From: Albula goreensis
Taxonomy: Eukaryota; Chordata; Actinopteri; Albuliformes; Albulidae
NCBI GenBank assembly: GCA_022829145.1
Contig: CM040761.1
Location: 4,532,053 to 4,596,052, forward strand
Length of the DNA: 64,000 bases
Direction of reading: 5' to 3'
In this document: piece by piece, positions 45,240 to 57,554 of the stretch
How positions within the stretch are numbered: the first letter of the stretch is position 1
Layout: the number at the start of each line of letters is the position of its first letter
Translations under genes and position numbers: made by a program
Notes under the pieces: model-generated
Told to the model about the DNA's origin: nothing
Database searches by the model: none
What the model saw: the letters and a program-made list of their open reading frames with translations, nothing else

Positions 45240-45475
45240 TGGCCCAGGTCCGGTTGAGCTGCAGTGCTTGTAGGAATTTGTAACTGTTGCTCTGGAGGAC
45301 CAAGGTTGCTACAAGGGTTAACGTCACAAGCCCTGGAGGGCTACAGTAGCTGCAGGGCCACTTAGCTCCGGTCTTTAAGGCTTATTTGCCTACAGGCCTT
45401 CATTCAAGACGTCCACCTGATTAGGCTAATCAATGCTTCAATGAAACCAATTAATCTCCCTCACAAAGCTTTAAG
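45240..45475. mobile_element. probable hAT-like MITE remnant
   Basis: 'gccctggagggctacagtagctgcagg' near 45333 resembles the element at 1111-1285, and 'ctccggtctttaaggcttat' plus 'cacctgattaggctaatcaatgc' fit the interior of such elements. Ends are unclear and the copy is rearranged or nested. Confidence 0.4.
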
Positions 45476-45734
45476 AGTGCTGGCTGTTAAAAGGAAGCGG
45501 TGAAACTTGCTGGATGGCAGTGCCTCTCTCTCTACCTGAGCCAAAAAGCCTTAGTTCACTGCTTTTGCTGTTGTACATGGTCCTTGTTCAAAGGACTCTA
45601 GCCATATCCTGTTACCGCTGTGAATGAATGAGGAACATAAAAAGGGCAGCTTTTGACCTGCTGCACCAAAACAGGATTATCCACGTCTGAGCACGCTCGG
45701 TGAGCTCTCCCAGCAGTCAGGCACGCTGCTCTGT

Positions 45735-46165
45735 GCTGCTCTCTCTCTCTCTCTTTTTCTCTCCTGGAGGAGCCGAGCTTGTCAGCCAGAGTAAATGGTT
45801 TCTGATGAATGGGCTTCAAGGTGCTTGCTCACCTGGATTAGCCGTTTGAAGCAGCTCTCTCTGCAGCCCTCAGGCTACTGTTTTCACAGCTGAGGGAAAC
45901 CTTAAAGAGGTCTTTTTTTCCCTTTTCCTTTTTCACTGTCTCTCTCTTTCTCAAACACACTGTCAACGCTCATGTTTCTCTCTCTTTTCCTCTCCCTTTC
46001 ATTTCGTCTCTCATTTTTCATGGTTCTCCTTCCTCTTTCTTTATCGTTCTTCATTTCTTCCCTCTGCCTCCTCTGTCCCTTCTTCTGTCTTCCTTCCTTT
46101 CTTTATTTATTTCATTCCCCCTGCTCTAATCTTTCTCCCAATTTCTCCTCGGTTGTTTCTGGATC
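45735..46165 (+). repeat. pyrimidine-rich low-complexity tract
   Basis: Long CT-rich stretches, including (CT)n at 45739-45752 and nearly continuous C/T between about 45909 and 46140. The frame through it is Phe/Leu/Ser-rich and not a gene. Confidence 0.85.
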
Positions 46166-47018
46166 CCCACATCTTTCTACGAGTTAAAATCCTCCAGACC
46201 AGGAGTCTGTATAGTCTCATAAGCGGAAAGTAGAAAGATACGGTGCCAGAAACGGCTTTAAACAAATAAACGTGACATGTTTGAAAGGTTTGTTACCTTG
46301 GTGGGCCGCTCTCTGCAGATCGCTTCCCTTTCATGTCAGTGTGTTCTCTCGCTTTCCGCGCTGTGTCAACACCACCTTTGTGGAAACTACACCGGAGGGA
46401 ATCGCACTGACCACTCCAGATCATTTGAGAAAGACCAGGAAAAAGAAAGCCATTTATATAATTCAGCACAGATATTACTTTTCACAACAAAGTACATTGG
46501 TAATTTAAGGATGTACCGGTTTTTAATATTGTATTGTCTCTATATACAATGAGATTAAACAGAGTCTTACATTAGTTCCAAATGCATTCCTTTAATTTAG
46601 ATGTTGGCATCTGTTGTATTAAAATATAATCAAAACCAAACCTTGTATAATCTAACAAAAGAGGTTCTATCTAGTACTCTTAAAGGTTCTTTGTCTCTCT
46701 GAGGGAACCCTTAAATTTCTTCATCAGGGATGGTCAAATTTTGGTCTGGTCCAGTAGCACCAGCATCAGTACCAGCATGAAAGAAGAAATTGTTGTGGTC
46801 CATTGCTACATTCACACCATGGGTACATAATGAAGAACCCAAATAATATCAATCGACTATTTCTTGGTACAGGTATCATATATGGACCAATTAAGGTTGT
46901 GGAACTGCTGTTGCACCACCATTCCCATCTCATTGGCTCACCCATCGAGTCTTTTAACCAATGATACACCAGTATGGAAAAATACAGACCCAGGATCTAC
47001 TCTTTTTATTCCACCCTA
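46166..47018. other. spacer with a MITE-like fragment
   Basis: Text at about 46661-46715 (gaggttctatctagtactct, taaaggttctttg, gagggaacccttaaa) resembles a piece of a 'ggttc' type fish MITE. Two overlapping plus-strand frames at 46272-46552 have no domain. Confidence 0.4.
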
Positions 47019-47244
47019 CACTCTTAGAAAAAAATTGCTTTCTAGCACCTTTAAAGGTTTTTCATTTGTCCTGCTGGGGGAACCCTGAAAGGTTCATCTT
47101 AGATACAGATATCTTTAAGGGGTTCTTTATATAACCCTCAGAATAAGGTTCTGCAGAGAACCTGTGAGTGAAATCCATATCAAAGAACAACTTTTAAGGG
47201 TTCCCCTTAGAACCCTTTAGGAACCTTTTTTTCCCCAAAGAGTG
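47019..47244 (+). mobile_element. TA-flanked MITE, copy 2 (longer)
   Basis: Flanked by TA at 47017-47018 and 47245-47246. Terminal inverted repeats: left 'cactcttagaaaaaa', and right, read in reverse, 'cactctttggggaaaaaaag'. The interior contains pairing 'aaccctgaaaggttc' and 'aagggttccccttagaaccc' arms that are missing in copy 1. At 226 bp it is the fuller copy. No coding capacity; presumably mobilised by a Tc1/mariner transposase. Confidence 0.88.
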
Positions 47245-47246
47245 TA

Positions 47247-49770
47247 ATGCCTACTCTCCAATGTTTTAAGACAGCTATAGTAAGCCATTTTATTAATTTG
47301 CCCTGGTCAACCAGAACTGGATTCAGTCTACAGCTGTGGCAATAAAGGTGATTTGTTGTTCCATTACATGGGGAATGATTCTTGGACTGAGGAATTGCAT
47401 GGAAAACAGAATTACACATGCAAAAGTACTCAGACTTTACCCATATGAATATGTATGATTTGTAAGTCATTGTTATTGGCACTGATACTGAAAGACAGGG
47501 CTGGACGTACACTGGCGACAGAGTCCTCTGTACTTGCATTTGTCTTCTTCCTTATCATAGAGCAATAGCGCCGACATTCATCACCTTTATCACATATGAC
47601 AACTCAGTGTTGACTGTTCAACTTTATTAATTTCTTTTTTATTGCTTTGATGTTACTTTATAAATTGTTGGAGTTTAATATACATGCGTTATCCTGCCAA
47701 AAAGGACGACCTCATTCCCTTTTGCTGGAGCACAGTGTAAGACACTAGGCTTCATTCATTGGTTGATGTGAATATTCACAGATATGGCAGATTGGCTTTT
47801 TTGGACACTTTTCATTTGTTACATCAAAGATTGGTTATATCGTATATATGACAAAGTATTTCTAAAATACTTCATTGTGATTGGCCAAGACAGTGTTGTT
47901 ACAATCAAAACATAAAATACTGTCAATATGTACCACATTAACAACAATGTAAGACTGTAACAATTTTGTGTTTTTAGGATTTGATTTTCTTAATTATTTC
48001 TTTTACAACTAGCTGTGGTATAAACAAAATAATTTATTCTAGGCTGTGCAGTTGTATGAAAGTAAGCAAATATGTATTATATCAACTGGCAAAACACATA
48101 AATGCATATTTTCCCATCTTAACTGAACTATCTCATCAGCCCAAATAGCCACAGACCCAAGAGCCATTGGAAGCATTTCAGACAAGATTTGTTCAGCTCA
48201 AAAACCTGCAGTAGCCTGGCCTGGCCTGGGGAGGTCACTGTAGAGCAAAGAGACTGATTAGTTTCACATGAGTGAAACTGGGCCAGTTGTTGTCTCTCCC
48301 ATATGAACAAATGTGTGCATGTTTTAATATTCTTTGTTAGCATAATGTGCAGTTCCCAAGAATTGTATTCTGAAGATAAGCACAGATTCTTTGCTGAGTC
48401 AATCTTTTGTCCACGTGCTGAGGAGCTAAGGGTACCATGGTTTGTTAAAGAACCCAGAAGGTTTCAAATCTACTCAAATTCTGGAATTAGCACTGATATT
48501 TCACATTGTGCAAGAAAATTATTCAGCTGTACAAACAGACAGTAGGCAAGCAAAGTAAATCTCCTTGGACAAATATATAACTGATAATGAAAATTTTGGT
48601 ACAAGAGAAAGTATAATCCAAAGCCAACTGTAAAATTTGAATAAACTCACAAAGCCCAGATACTGTTGCTTTAACAAAACTAAATCAAAGGGGAAAAATC
48701 ACAGCACAAAAGACTATTTCTTCTTACCAGGTTGTGCAACATTTTAATCATGTGGAATCTCAGGGGTCATTTTTTTTACCTACTGACCTTAAGCTTCAAT
48801 CTTAGTTTTGAAACAGTTTTACCCTAGATCCACTTTATACAGGTTTGTGTGTGTGTGTGCGTGCCCACAGGATGGTGTGTATGATTTCCTTCTTCATTGC
48901 CAGTCACTTTTATCCTGCAACACTAACTTTTACATTTGGAGAGGAGAAACGCAACCGTTTCCCAGCATTAAGGAAATGGCAACCTGGCAAACGTGGAGCA
49001 AAGAGTGGTTATGAGAAAAAGGCCTTTAACTTTCAACAGCACTCTGCTGCATCCTGTGCCGTTACACTTAGAAACAATAAGATATTGTACTCTCTCATGA
49101 CTTTGTGAAATTTCATAATTTCAGCTCTGAAAGAAACTCTTTGCCGTCATTGATTTTGAAAGAATTAAAATAATCTATCACGTTTCACCTAAATTCACTG
49201 TGCCGTCAATAAGGATGTGAATAATATGTAACAATATTTGCAAAGAAATACATCTGATATGTAGATTTTGGCATGCAAATGCATCAGTGAGCATGAATTA
49301 CCTTCAGGATATTAGTTTTAATGAAAATTCATTTAAACAAATATTACATTAAACATATTCATAAATTAGAGCTTCTGTTCAGCGTTACTGTTCCCTATGA
49401 TAACAGTGATCATCTAAATTATTCATGCTTTTTTGCTGCTGAAACTCCATTGCCTCACTATAAGCTATAAAATTGAAAAGGCCAAAACAGAAGAAGTTGA
49501 GCTGACAGATATACAGCCATCACCTGCTTCGCCATTGATGGCACGGACTTCAAGTTCCTCAAACAATTCTATTTTTACTGTTTTCCAAGGAATGAGGAAA
49601 TGTCAGTTGTCATCATAAAACAGAAAAACAGAATAGATGAGTTTACCTCCAGAACGCTTGCTCAGGAGTGGCTCAGAATACACCCAAAAAGAATTCACCG
49701 GAAAATGTTAAGTATTGGACATTTGCAGATGGAAATTTGACAATTCTACCCCGTCAGTCCCCAATTCAGC
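47247..49770. other. AT-rich spacer, no gene seen
   Basis: A short (GT)n at about 48845-48860. A 'cctggcctggcctgg' run near 48218. Frames up to 110 codons without domains or splice support. No repeats recognised. Confidence 0.5.
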
Positions 49771-49798
49771 ACTCACACACACACACACACACACACAC
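49771..49798 (+). repeat. (CA)14 microsatellite
   Basis: Perfect CA array with TG/CA-rich borders. Confidence 0.95.
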
Positions 49799-49874
49799 GA
49801 ATGTGCATACATGCACACCTTCCTCTATTCGCCCCGCCGCGATCATATCTCTGTGTAAATATGACTGTTAAAAC

Positions 49875-50112
49875 GGTGCAAACACACAGGGTCACCGTGA
49901 ATGTCACTTTGATCAAAGTAAGGCTTTGCCGTCATTAGAGTCTCGCGGCCACGGTACCGCCGAGGCAGGGTAACCCTGTGATTAAGACCAGAGCCAACGG
50001 CCATATGGAGAGCCACAGAACCTGACCTTCTCCGGCTTTACAAGTGCACCGGCTGCCCCTGGGAAGCCAATCTCTGCCGCTCGCATGCGAAAAAGGATGT
50101 GATTAAGCGCAG
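49875..50112. promoter_or_regulatory. candidate conserved non-coding element
   Basis: GC- and CpG-richer than both flanks: tcactttgatcaaagtaagg at 49904-49923, a palindromic ctttgatcaaag of two fused TCF/LEF-like sites. Also tctcgcggccacggtaccgc near 49942, ggttttaagac-type 'gtgattaagacc' near 49978, and gatgtgattaagcgcagg near 50096. The A21 run follows directly. Confidence 0.42.
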
Positions 50113-50114
50113 GC

Positions 50115-50135
50115 AAAAAAAAAAAAAAAAAAAAA
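50115..50135 (+). repeat. A21 homopolymer
   Basis: Longest A-run here; another A17 lies at 50253-50269. No SINE body precedes either. Confidence 0.95.
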
Positions 50136-50859
50136 TCTCCACCAAGTCAACAACTCCTGATGATTCCGGAAAAAAAATACAGCAGTAGAAGCTCATTGTC
50201 ATGTGATTAATAAGGTGGTTTCAGAAAAAAATCCAAATTTGCACCCTTCCAGAAAAAAAAAAAAAAAAACATAATTCAGACATTGTCCTTTTGATGCAAG
50301 GGCCTTATGTTACATACAGTACAGTGTGCTACTTAAAGAAAGGCCTGTGATTGATGTCAGAAAAAAAATGCTTACACGAGCCGAGTTGAGGCAGGGGCCT
50401 TAATGGGGAACACATGCTGCTGAAATTACGGGTCGAACAGGAAAGTGAACAGGAAAAGGAACGGGCTCTTTTGTGGCCACCCACAGCCAGGACCCTGAAA
50501 GGTACAGCTCACGCCCTGCGGTGTAGGGGGAAGGAACGACCCAGGTGTTATATATGATGTGTTGCCTTCAACTGTGATGTTCATACAGGTTCAATGGAAA
50601 GTCAAAGCAGAGCTATTTCTGTTTATTGCCAGGTTTTTACTGTATTTTTCGGCCCTGAGAAATATTTTAGGTCCGGTTAGGTCTGGGTTAGGGTTTACAC
50701 TGCCCTAATCCAAGGTCACACCATGTGACAAAATCCCAAGGTGATCCTAAATCTCAGGGAAGATGTAGAATCTGTACATCCGTCTGGCTGCAAGACCCTG
50801 AATCGTGAGAAGCCTTAGAGTTAATGCAACATACGGATGTGTGGCAGGTCGCTAAAATC
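50136..50859. other. spacer, no gene seen
   Basis: A-runs and ordinary sequence; a short 'gggttagggttt' near 50686 is only two telomere-like words. No gene. Confidence 0.5.
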
Positions 50860-51110
50860 TTAGGGAGGGAGGGAATGACTTCTCATTTGTCAGCATACAG
50901 TCGCTAGACAAATGAAACCTTCCAGCGTCTGACAAAGATCAAACACAAAGACGTTTACATTAGCACGTTAAACTGCGGCTTGTGCCGAGCTCTCAAATTC
51001 GGTGGAAAGAAAGTTAAATCTCTCTAGTGACAGCGAAAAAATATACCGACTGTTCAGCGATATCAAAGAGATGTGTACATTTTAGGATGAAGAATGTTTT
51101 CACTGAAGCG
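50860..51110. promoter_or_regulatory. candidate conserved non-coding element
   Basis: Includes catttgtcagcatacagtcg near 50885 (TALE-like tgtcag), gacaaagatcaaacacaaag near 50931 (TCF/Sox-like), tacattagcacgttaaactgcgg near 50957, and ctagtgacagcg near 51025. Retained CpGs. Confidence 0.38.
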
Positions 51111-52674
51111 ATATTTTAATAGGCTGTCAACTCAGGTTTATAGACTCAATCTCCTGAAGTGTACTTTCAGTGCATCCGTCATCTTCCATTGACCTATAAT
51201 ACGCTCTCATCTTTGTTGGACTCTCAGTACAGCATCTGCGGAAAGATCTTTTGAATATATACATTCGATAAGTCAATTATTTACATGCACTTATTTTAAA
51301 AAAGAAAGCTTGTGTCAAAATGATGGAATTCACTGATGCAGTTTGTGCATTCAAAATGACATTTAAATTTTTATTATGGCGCTCTTTTGAAATCCTAAGA
51401 TGAAACGGCATGCTTTGTCATTTCATCTGATTTTGCCTCAGAATCAGAATAAAGACTACATCTGAAGTGGAAAAAAATATATGTATTTTGTTAAACAAAA
51501 AATTAATACCAGCAGTGTATGTGTGATGGTATTTGAGGGGTCAGTGTGAAATTCTTCGAGTAAAATGTGCATTATAATTTCACTGTATAATATTGTTGGT
51601 GCTTTACTCTTTTGGCTCAAAATAAATGTGCCTGCACATTTATTTAGGCAGTGTGTATGCAGAAATTTAAATGACATTATATACGCCTCACCACAATAAT
51701 TTAACTGTTACTCATAGGACTTTCTAACTTGCTCTCTGCGTGTTTATATTACATTGCACCATGTGCATGGAATAATATTAGTCTGGACAGTGTTTCACCA
51801 CATGAAAATTAAACAACAGCATGTGTTTCTGAAAGGTACTCCTGAGGCAGAATGGTAGAAATTTACACATACTAATGTAACACGTTTCAAACCCTCCTCA
51901 GCGATGCTGCGCCATTTCGTGAGAAATCTGGTCCTTGAGATGAATGTAGCTTGTGCGTTCCATGAGCCAGATAAACATCTACTCAACCTCTGCAGTGTTT
52001 ATCATAGATTCAAGTCCCACTTTTCATATATGCATTTTGGGGTTGATTTTCCTGGTAAGATTTCATAAAAAGATGAGCACACCCTCAAAAACACACATAC
52101 ACTTTTCACAATTGCATACACACTAACACTCCGTTGAACTTTGATGTTTCTGGAATAAACATCCATTACGCAGACATTTTATTACATAATATGCAGATGG
52201 TGGCTGTATCTATACCTTAAAAGCTGTTAATTGACTTATCCCGTAGTTAATCATCTTTTGGCTTTCTGGTGATGTCTTTGTTTGACTTTGCAGTTTGCCA
52301 AAAATGGTTGGTTTGATTCAAGCCTACTTCCGTGCTGTCGGATTGTATTGATTACTTATTTACCAATTTTATGAACATTGTTATAAAACAAATAGTAAAT
52401 AGTAGTACTGACACATGGTAGCTCTCATTGGTCATGTAAGGGAATGTGTTTTGGATCCAAAAATGTCATGAAATCCTCAGAACTGTATTGCATGTGTGCT
52501 TGGACCTGTTTGAAAGGGAAGCATTCCTGGTAAGACTCATTGCACTGCCAGTAACCTCGTCCTCCAACTCAGACAAAATACCAGGTACAGGAACCTTGTG
52601 ACACAGAATCTTTCAACATACTGCATGCGGGCCAATTCTGTTTACCAGAAACCAAAAAGGGAAGAGGTGACTTC

Positions 52675-52707
<33 letters not shown>

Positions 52708-53499
52708 CTAGAGGTGGGGGGTGAGGGGGTGTCGGTTAAAATCGCTGGGTGAGTAAAAAATCCAGATGAGCTTTCATTTCCTTCAGCTCTTGAGGTGAAC
52801 AACGTCTGTGTGTTTCGAGGAAGGTGAGCCATAACTCATATCTATAACAAAAAAGCATAACTCCATCTAACTAAAATATTAAAATGTATTAAAATGAGGG
52901 TTGTAATCTTTAAGGGTGGTGAAAATACTTATGCTCATCTTTCATCATGAACCAATTTAAAATTAAATTGAAAATAAAAACACAGGTGATTTCGGCCTAA
53001 AAGAGTATTTCCAAACCCGGATGAAATAGGCAGATTTATCAGGTTGTGCCTAACCTGGGGCCAACTCCCATTTAAAAACAGTCAATAATTCTGAATATCT
53101 AGAAATAATACAATTACTTATTAAAATTTCTCTTTTGCTGAATTATTTTGCGTGGGCATGGGAATTTTAGGCAGCCCCCCTCTGACTGTATCGCACCAAA
53201 TGACGGGTCAAAGACAGAGGAAAAAGGGAAGGAGATTAGCTGGTATTCAAGTAAAAGTCATTGGTTGGTTGCAGAAAGGACTAAGTGCAAAGAAAGCTCG
53301 GTGTGGCGTTTCATTATTTGCAGGAGAGTTTCAAAAACTTTAGTCCAGAACTCCATTGCAAAAGGAAATGTCCAAAGCATATAATACAATTAAGATCCAT
53401 GCTGGGTGCAGCTTTTATACGTTTGCTGTTGAGATATATAAAGACAACTAAATTGAATAAGAGCTCAGTGGGTGTCGATGGAGGAGGAGTGGATCCAGC
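51111..53499. other. AT-rich spacer with one (GT)n
   Basis: (GT)14 at 52679-52707. A weak complex stretch at 51895-51955 (cagcgatgctgcgccatttcg). Remaining sequence AT-rich; short frames only. Confidence 0.5.
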
Positions 53500-53770
53500 A
53501 AACTCTTGAATGTTTTTGACAAACATCTGAATGTGACCCCGGCTGGCAGAATGAGCTGGGAAAGAGCGTGTCTCTGCTTTGCATTTTCAGACTTGGCTGA
53601 AACCTTTTTGATTGGAGACATTGCTCGTTATGAAAGCTCGGAATTTGCATTTTGTGGCAGGGCTTGCAATTGGATTTGACAGAAGCATGCGATCCCTGCC
53701 ACTCCGCCCTGTCACTTTTATTCTGATTGTGCTTAACGCCTGGAGGAACGGGAAAACTTTGGAGTCTTCC
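53500..53770. promoter_or_regulatory. candidate conserved non-coding element
   Basis: Two POU-like ctttgcattttc / atttgcattttg words near 53577 and 53644, gcttgcaattggatttgacag near 53664, atgtgaccccggctgg near 53530, and gtgcttaacgcctgg near 53728. A 153-codon minus-strand frame and two other frames cross the block in different phases, with no domain; the plural long frames reflect base composition. Confidence 0.42.
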
Positions 53771-54229
53771 GGAAACAAACACACTAAATCTGAAAAGCAC
53801 AAAAGACCCATTACTTTGTTCACATGACAGCTGTTTATAAGCAATGAAAGTATTCGATAAGGTAAACTGATTGAAATTTATCAGTATGTTTCTACCTAAT
53901 CCAATCACATACACAATTTCATCCATTCAATTTGTATGAATCGCTTTCATTCACTCATTTGGCTGGAATCATTGCATTGTTTGAATAAGGCAGTTGACAT
54001 ATAGATGATACAACACAGTGATGTAATTTCCACTTGCTTAGTTGACATGATAGTATTTAAAGGATATTTAACTCTATCATGATACAGTGACACGTAAAAA
54101 CGGGCTCAGAAAAACAATAGACTTTACAACTGGTAGCTGATTTTGAAATAAAACATATTTCAAAATCTTACCTTGGCAATTATTTTTGAAATATGAACAA
54201 TGTTTGTATAAAGCAACGCGATTAAACTA
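53771..54229. other. AT-rich spacer, no gene seen
   Basis: No recognised repeats or motif clusters. Confidence 0.5.
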
Positions 54230-54425
54230 ACTTTTTTTCCACTGTGCCCTGGCTGGATCACAATCCAGCGCAGAGAGCAAAGTTCTGCTTGGGGAAGACC
54301 GGTTCCCTCCTCCGGGGGTGACTGGAAAACAGCCCAAATTAGCTCTGACAATGCCACGATTGCAGAATTACCGCAAGCAGGACTGCTTAACAAATTGAGC
54401 CCAAAAGTATGCAATAAACTAACAA
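54230..54425. promoter_or_regulatory. candidate conserved non-coding element
   Basis: Includes gatcacaatccagcgcagag, cccaaattagctctgacaatg (homeodomain plus TALE-like), gattgcagaattaccgcaag and gcttaacaaattgagc in repeat-free sequence with some CpGs. Confidence 0.4.
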
Positions 54426-54463
54426 TAGATCAAACGTGTAGCTAAACATTGGAGGGAAAAAAA

Positions 54464-54513
54464 GGGGAGGGGTGCGGTGGGGTTCGGGGGGGGGGGGGTG
54501 AGGGTAGTGGGGG
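54464..54513 (+). other. G-rich tract with G13 run
   Basis: G13 at 54486-54498 within a longer G-rich stretch able to form quadruplexes. Confidence 0.75.
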
Positions 54514-54663
54514 CAGAACAAATAATGTAAAAGCACTGAGCAGAAGACAAAATGCCAAAATGTGGTTTTTTTCAGTCTAATCTCCAAACTCTCAAGAGTG
54601 GTTAATCCAAACGGCATGCCAGTCGGAATTGAGTGTGTGTCTGTGAGAGAGAGTTTGTATTTT

Positions 54664-54690
54664 TGTGTGTGTGTGTGTGTGTGTGTGTTG
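54664..54690 (+). repeat. (GT)n microsatellite
   Basis: About 13 GT units, directly beside the next candidate element. Confidence 0.95.
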
Positions 54691-54965
54691 GATTAGCACT
54701 GATGAGTACGGCTGGATTTCTGCCTCATTAGAGGTCGTGGATTAGACCCAGAACCATGCGGACTGGGTCTGTTGTTGATTGTCGGCGTCTCAGTTTCGTT
54801 CTTAACTGCATTATGTCGGAAGGAGCGAGAGGAGTGCCTTTGCCATGCTGCGTATCTGAAACAATAGCAGTCTGAAAAATGAATCCTCTCTGTTAGAAAC
54901 GATAGGACAGCACATGCGTTCAGACATCCATAAATGTTCGAAAAGCTCACAGATAGGGATAGAAA
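54691..54965. promoter_or_regulatory. candidate conserved non-coding element
   Basis: Includes ggattagcactgatgagtacgg near 54689 (Otx/Pitx-like ggatta), gcctcattagaggtcgtgg near 54722 followed by a second ggatta, ttgttgattgtcggcg near 54771, and gaaacaatagcagtctg near 54857. CpGs are kept. Confidence 0.42.
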
Positions 54966-55589
54966 TAACAGGGGAACATCAGAATGTCACATTCGATTCG
55001 GTGGCATTTCTCAGAAAAACAGGCTCCTTTACAAAACATCCTCATCGGTTACACGTCACAGTTTTTTCCCCCCACAAATGTTCTCGACACAGCTATCCAT
55101 CAGCCATGTTCCTCAGGACTGCACAAAACAATTTACAGATGAGATGATGTACGAAAGGAGAATTGTGAAAGTCGCTGGAAAAAAAAAAAGCTATATGAGG
55201 TTGTTGAAATATAGTTAAGGTCTAACGGCCAGCTATGTGCACCAGAGACCTGCTCCATGCAATTCTCACCAAGTCAACGCATAGAAACTTCCACCTGGGG
55301 TTCTGGTCAACATCATCGACAACACTCTGGATTCAAGGCAACACCATCTGGACCAGTTATCCCTTATGCAGAACAGGATCTACACCACAGATCAACAGCT
55401 CTGTGACAATTACCATTGTACAGAACATTACACAATACAATGAAATAAAACAAACGTATCCGAAAAACCCCGAAGAACAAACAGTGCTGCTTTCTGCAGT
55501 ACACGTCAAAGTAATACAATGCGTGTGATAAGATCAGATACACAAACATGAGAAAGCAAACAAACTATTTTAGGCAGAGTTAAGAGACC
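54966..55589. other. spacer, no gene seen
   Basis: Plus-strand frames of 77, 94 and 97 codons occur close together (54914-55528), but in different phases without splice signals. I see no domain. A poly-A run near 55179-55188. Confidence 0.4.
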
Positions 55590-55830
55590 GTCCCTTTTCG
55601 CACAGCACGGTTGCAGATGGTATGCCGGCAACGCAAGAGGCCCATTTCCCCGCTACACGCTCTGCTGCGCGCGAACGGCGACACGTTCATCCGAGGGCGA
55701 CGCGCACATTAGAACCGCTTCCTGAGCGAGTCGAGGAACAGAGAGAGAGACACTGCGTGACGCTCGTCAACATCGCCGTCGCTCCACAAAACGGCGACTC
55801 GAGGAAACAAACCTCAGTTTGACGCCATCA
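55590..55830. promoter_or_regulatory. CpG-island-like patch
   Basis: Over about 220 bp, CpGs occur roughly every ten bases (ctgctgcgcgcgaacggcg; gagggcgacgcgcacatt; catcgccgtcgctcc), against AT-rich neighbours. A candidate promoter of an unannotated transcript, or an old GC-rich insertion. A 66-codon Arg-rich frame across it has no domain. Confidence 0.4.
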
Positions 55831-57430
55831 TTTGTGCTCTGTGTATATTCCAAGAGCAAATGTTACATCCATTATTGCCATATCAGAGAATTGTTATTCC
55901 TATTATTTTTATTTCTTTTGTTGCCGATCACAATTGTTTTAAATAGTTAGGCACGCAACCTCAACAGATGCTACTAAGAATGCCCCCTGAATTCATAGAT
56001 AAACTGTAAAAGGGCTATGAGCAAGGATACTCTTTTGCCCCAAGGGACTGAAAGACAGCCATTTTTTTTCCCAAAGAACATTAATTTCACCTTAAAAGGA
56101 AAATGTATTGATTCCATAAGTTAAACATCCCATTACCAGTGTTACAAGCCATGTCCTCCTATTCAGCGAGTCACCCTGGTCCTACAGAACAGTCCCATTG
56201 TATAATTTTCACAGTTTTAATGTGACCGTTTTCCCCGTTTATCTGATTCATTTTGACATTCTTCATAGACATAACAAAAGTGTTAATTATCCCTATACCA
56301 TATATTGCATTAGCCTAGCAGGTTATCATTACGTGCCAACTGTAACAAGCCAAACCTGAGCCTACATGATTTCTGACAAGAATCCTTCTGCTTTTTAATA
56401 GGGTTAGACAGCAATTGGCATACATTTAAATGTGCCAGGCAACACTTTTTTGTCTCCAGGGTCACATTAAATATTCAAGAACGTGTTTTGTCCACTTGAA
56501 TTGTGGTCTGCGTCACCTTAGATTAAATTATTACCATCTTGCAACCAGTGGTTTTGTGGGAGTCGATGAATTGACAATGAAAATTAATGTTTTCCTTCAA
56601 TTCAAATTAATGGCTGAGCAAATGCTACCTCCTGTGATGGTACTGGCAGTGAAAGAGTTAACAGGGACAACCCTTCAGATAAGTTATGCAAAGCAAAGTA
56701 TACAAAAGCTGTTGCTTATGTACTGAAGTACATCTAGACATGAAGAGTAAAATAAAAGTATTTTGTATTGTATCTTAGTATTGACATTGAAATTTAACAA
56801 GTAATTTGTGTTGTTTGAATTGTGACCACTTCATATTTTTAATGAGTTTATGTAGCTGTAGCAATTCTGACAAATTTCATTGACTAATTTCCTCATTAAA
56901 TTTCATGTTTTAGCGCAACACAAATACATTATGAAGACTCCCTCTGCTCTGTATGAAGTTATGTTTTATAACAATTTATTTTTTATATTTTTCCTAGTTA
57001 AAATACTCTTGGAATTGGTGACCATAACAGAGTCAAACATTTAATAAAGGTTTTTTAAACTCAAAATATTTAAAACTGCAGCTTCAAAGACAAGTTGGAC
57101 ATTTCAGTATACGGCCAACAAATGAAAGCAGAATTTCAAAATATGGAACAAACATGAAAAAATGAAGAAAAAAATCCCTCTTTAGTCTTTAGCAATTTGT
57201 TCAAATCAAAAATACATTTATACGAATAATACTGAGGGTAGTTTGGAGTCAAACTGCTTGCAAAAGCCGTGTGAAAATGCTTTCAGTTGACAAGATATTT
57301 TTGTCTCTCTGAGATAAAAAGAGATCCCCCCAAAAGAGATCAAGGCCTGTGCTGTTTCCTGTCCTTTTTTTATATCCTTTTATATCCTTCATTCATATTT
57401 CCTACCAGCTAAGTGTCTGTGTCTTTACAT
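55831..57430. other. AT-rich spacer, no gene seen
   Basis: No recognised repeats. T- and A-rich runs. A 98-codon frame at 56430-56726 has no domain. Confidence 0.5.
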
Positions 57431-57470
57431 GCTTGTGTGTGTTTGCGTGTGTGTGTGTGCGCGCGCATGT
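57431..57470 (+). repeat. (GT)n/(GC)n short microsatellite
   Basis: Interrupted GT repeat ending in gcgcgcgc. Confidence 0.9.
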
Positions 57471-57554
57471 GAGGAACATGTGATGAAGTCAATTTTAATA
57501 ACTGGATAAAAATTTAAATAAAGTCAGGCTTAAAATGACTTGTCGGTGAATACA

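Noticed and set aside
50676-50700. Telomere-like gggttagggtt (also near 8217-8240 and 58590)
   Set aside because: Only one or two units each, expected by chance in G/T-rich text.
53465-53926. 153-codon minus-strand open frame
   Set aside because: No recognisable domain, no splice context, other frames overlap it on both strands, and it covers a likely regulatory island.
55235-55528. 97-codon frame tested as transposon-derived
   Set aside because: No transposase, integrase or zinc-finger pattern recognised.
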